Assembly (NCBI GenBank): GCA_015494775.1
Contig: WGAP01000047.1
Location: forward strand, 1-7,734
Length of the DNA stretch: 7,734 nt
Direction of reading: 5' to 3'
DNA from: Flavobacteriales bacterium
Lineage (GTDB): Bacteria > Bacteroidota > Bacteroidia > Flavobacteriales > Flavobacteriaceae
In this document: positions 5,328 to 7,734 of the stretch, one piece after another
Position numbering within the stretch: the stretch's first letter is position 1
How the letters are laid out: each line of letters opens with the position of its first letter
Made by a program: the position numbers and the translations under genes
Notes under the pieces: model-generated
Told to the model about the DNA's origin: nothing
The model's database searches: none
What the model saw: only the letters and a program-made list of their open reading frames with translations

Positions 5328-7734
5328 ATGAAGGATTTTCCCGCTATCGACCGCAAATGGCAGAAGTATTGGGCCGAAAACAAAACCTTTAAGGCCCACA
5401 ACCACTCGGACAAGCCCAAAATGTATGTGCTCGACATGTTTCCCTACCCCTCGGGCGCCGGCTTGCATGTGGGCCATCCGCTCGGTTACATTGCCTCGGA
5501 CATCTATGCCCGATACAAGCGGCATCTGGGCTACAATGTGCTGCATCCCATGGGCTACGATTCCTTTGGCTTGCCGGCCGAACAATATGCCGTCCAAACG
5601 GGCCAACATCCTGCCATTACCACCGAACAAAACATCCGTCGATACCGGGAACAAATGGATCGTATCGGCTTGTCCTTCGATTGGGACCGCGAAATCCGCA
5701 CCTCCGACCCCCAATACTACAAATGGACCCAATGGATTTTCCTGCAACTTTTCAAGCATTGGTATAACAAAAAAACCGACAAGGCCGAACCCATCGAAAA
5801 ACTCATCGAAATTTTCGAACGCGAAGGCAATGCCAATGTGCATGCCCATGCCGACGACGACACCCCCGTTTTTAGCGCCGAACAGTGGCACCGGATGAGC
5901 GAGAAAGAAAAAAACGAAATCCTCCTGAAATACCGGTTGACCTATTTGGCCGATACCGAAGTAAACTGGTGTCCCGCCCTGGGAACCGTTTTGGCCAACG
6001 ACGAAGTGGTCAACGGGGTGTCTGAACGCGGCGGCCATCCGGTTTACAAGAAAAAAATGCGCCAATGGGTAATGCGCATCACGGCCTATGCCGAACGCCT
6101 GCACAAGGATTTGGACTTGCTCCAATGGTCCGATTCGCTCAAAGAAATACAGCGCAATTGGATCGGCCGCTCCGAAGGAGCGATGATAAAATTTCCGCTG
6201 AAAGATTTCGACGCACAAATCGAAGTCTTTACCACCCGGCCCGACACCTTGTTCGGCGTAACCTTTATGGTTTTGGCTCCCGAACATCCGCTTGTCGAAA
6301 AAATTACTACCGCCGAACACCAAGACCAAGTGGAAAAATATGTGGAAGCCGCCCGGCGCAAATCCGAACTGGAACGTATGGCCGATACCAAGGAAAAAAC
6401 CGGCGTGTTTACCGGCGCCTATGTCCTGCATCCGTTTACGGGCAAGGAAATACCGGTTTGGATTAGCGACTATGTGTTGGCCGGCTACGGCACCGGCGCC
6501 ATTATGGCCGTGCCCGCAGGCGACCAGCGCGACTGGGAATTTGCCCGGGCCATGAACATTCCCATCATCAATATTTTCGAAGGAACCGACATCGAAAAAG
6601 CTGCCAACGAAAACAAAGACGCCGTCCTCATAAATTCCGACTTTTTGAACGGACTCCAAGCCAAGGAAGCCATCCCCCGCATGATAGCGGAACTGGAAAA
6701 ACGCGGCCTGGGCAAGCGAAAGGTGCAATACAAATTGCGCGATGCCGTTTTTTCGCGCCAACGCTATTGGGGCGAACCTTTCCCGATTTATTACAAAGAC
6801 GGCATACCTTATCCGATTCCCGAAAAATATCTTCCGCTCGAATTACCCGAAGTGGAAGAATACAAGCCCACACCCGACGGCCGCCCGCCCTTGGCCAATG
6901 CCCGGATATGGGCCTGGGACGAAGCCAACGAAAAACTCGTCGATAAAGCCCTTATCGACCACAAAACGGTTTTCCCCCTGGAACTGAACACCATGCCCGG
7001 CTGGGCCGGCAGTTCCTGGTATTTCAACCGCTATATGGACCCCCGGAACGATAAGGAACCCTTCTCGCAGGAAGCGGTTAACTATTGGCGCAAAGCCGAC
7101 CTCTATTTCGGCGGAAGCGAACACGCTACCGGCCACCTGATATATTCGCGCTTTTGGCAAAAATTCCTCTACGACATCGGCCTGGTGCCCGAACCCGAAT
7201 ACAGCGTCAAACTCATCAACCAAGGTATGATTTTGGGCACGAGTGCCTTTGCCCACCGCATCGACGGAACCAACCGGTTCGTTTCGGCCGGACTGAAAGA
7301 CAACTACAAAACCCATCCCGTCCATGTGGACGTAAACATGGTGGACGAACACAATGCCTTGGACATCGAAGCTTTCCGTAATTGGCGCGACGACCTGAAA
7401 AATGCAGAATTTATCACCGAAGACGACGGCAAATTCTATGTTACGCGCGAAGTGGAAAAAATGTCCAAATCCAAATTCAACGTGGTCAACCCCGACGATA
7501 TAGTCGAGCAATACGGCGCCGACACCTTGCGGCTCTACGAAATGTTTTTGGGGCCCATCCAAATGGCCAAACCCTGGAACACAGCCGGCTTGAAGGGCGT
7601 GTATAACTTCATCAAAAAATTCCGGAAACTCTACTACGACGACCGGGGACACTTCCGGCTCACCGACCGCGAGCCCGATGCCGACGAACTGCGCATCCTG
7701 CACACCACCATCCGCAAGGTGCGCACCGACATCG
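5328..7734 (+). CDS. leuS: Leucyl-tRNA synthetase, 5' part (3' end outside window)
   Basis: LeuRS is a class I cytoplasmic enzyme that charges tRNA-Leu and hydrolyses mischarged product. The frame runs without a stop from the ATG at 5328 through the right edge: 802 full codons of an expected 900 or more. The start fits the family (M-K-D-F...W-Q-K-Y-W). The HIGH motif reads H-V-G-H at 47-50, inside P-S-G-A-G-L-H-V-G-H-P-L-G-Y. Residues about 147-201 are an insertion ahead of Y-R-L-T-Y-L-A-D-T-E-V-N-W-C. The position of the usual zinc-knuckle cysteines reads N-G-V-S-E-R-G-G-H (229-237), so the knuckle is absent. The CP1 editing domain shows T-T-R-P-D-T-L-F-G at 302-310 and G-T-G-A-I-M-A-V-P-A-G-D-Q-R-D from about 388, keeping both aspartates (399, 402). 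The catalytic core continues with G-S-E-H-A-T-G-H-L at 596-604 and K-M-S-K-S at 711-715. The rest of the anticodon-binding and C-terminal regions lies beyond the window. The TAG of the preceding gene ends 39 nt upstream. Confidence 0.97.
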   Translation, partial: MKDFPAIDRKWQKYWAENKTFKAHNHSDKPKMYVLDMFPYPSGAGLHVGHPLGYIASDIYARYKRHLGYNVLHPMGYDSFGLPAEQYAVQTGQHPAITTEQNIRRYREQMDRIGLSFDWDREIRTSDPQYYKWTQWIFLQLFKHWYNKKTDKAEPIEKLIEIFEREGNANVHAHADDDTPVFSAEQWHRMSEKEKNEILLKYRLTYLADTEVNWCPALGTVLANDEVVNGVSERGGHPVYKKKMRQWVMRITAYAERLHKDLDLLQWSDSLKEIQRNWIGRSEGAMIKFPLKDFDAQIEVFTTRPDTLFGVTFMVLAPEHPLVEKITTAEHQDQVEKYVEAARRKSELERMADTKEKTGVFTGAYVLHPFTGKEIPVWISDYVLAGYGTGAIMAVPAGDQRDWEFARAMNIPIINIFEGTDIEKAANENKDAVLINSDFLNGLQAKEAIPRMIAELEKRGLGKRKVQYKLRDAVFSRQRYWGEPFPIYYKDGIPYPIPEKYLPLELPEVEEYKPTPDGRPPLANARIWAWDEANEKLVDKALIDHKTVFPLELNTMPGWAGSSWYFNRYMDPRNDKEPFSQEAVNYWRKADLYFGGSEHATGHLIYSRFWQKFLYDIGLVPEPEYSVKLINQGMILGTSAFAHRIDGTNRFVSAGLKDNYKTHPVHVDVNMVDEHNALDIEAFRNWRDDLKNAEFITEDDGKFYVTREVEKMSKSKFNVVNPDDIVEQYGADTLRLYEMFLGPIQMAKPWNTAGLKGVYNFIKKFRKLYYDDRGHFRLTDREPDADELRILHTTIRKVRTDI

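Noticed and set aside
5425..6466. Plus-strand open frames in other phases inside leuS (5425-5898, 6065-6466)
   Set aside because: They are off-frame readings of leuS with Pro/Arg/Thr-rich nonsense composition; the leuS frame itself is continuous through both.
5301..6761. Long minus-strand open frame (486 codons) opposite leuS
   Set aside because: It is codon-aligned with leuS and stays open because leuS uses no TTA, CTA or TCA codons across this stretch. It shows no recognisable domains, while the plus strand encodes an unmistakable LeuRS.
6843..7703. Minus-strand open frame (286 codons) opposite the later part of leuS
   Set aside because: Same codon-aligned shadow; it ends at the complement of a single leuS TTA codon at 6843-6845.

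Overview
The window looks like ordinary chromosomal DNA of a Bacteroidota bacterium with roughly balanced GC. Four lines of evidence agree. A secreted protein carries a C-terminal type IX secretion (T9SS) sorting domain, a system essentially confined to this phylum. The leucyl-tRNA synthetase has the insertion I associate with Bacteroidota. TAnnTTTG (-7) promoter motifs, typical of the phylum's primary sigma factor, lie just upstream of three genes. No start codon is preceded by a convincing Shine-Dalgarno sequence. The species cannot be fixed from this window.

Layout, all genes on the + strand. (1) 1-496: the 3' two-thirds of truA (tRNA pseudouridine synthase A), cut by the left edge. (2) 497-662: an AT-rich intergenic region ending in a full TTTG-N20-TAACTTTG promoter. 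(3) 663-2402: a secreted modular protein made of a signal peptide, a lamin-tail domain, an Ig-like domain, a probable OB-fold domain and a T9SS sorting domain, followed by a strong intrinsic terminator at 2424-2459. (4) 2499-5288: a cysteine-free protein of 929 residues with a signal peptide, an HExxH zinc-metalloprotease domain, a TolB/PD40-like beta-propeller and a C-terminal outer-membrane beta-barrel. (5) 5328-7734: leuS, open at the right edge, carrying both class I signature motifs and the CP1 editing domain.

The genes do not form one pathway. Two are translation housekeeping genes (tRNA modification and tRNA charging). The two between them encode envelope or exported proteins. The terminator and separate -7 motifs suggest mostly independent transcription. 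leuS, only 39 nt behind the protease gene, may also receive readthrough.

I see no mobile element, CRISPR array, RNA gene or defence cassette. The most interesting object is the protease-propeller-barrel fusion, which seems to be a one-polypeptide, outer-membrane-anchored gluzincin. Second is the LTD/Ig/OB/T9SS protein, whose modules usually accompany an extracellular nuclease but which has no catalytic domain here.
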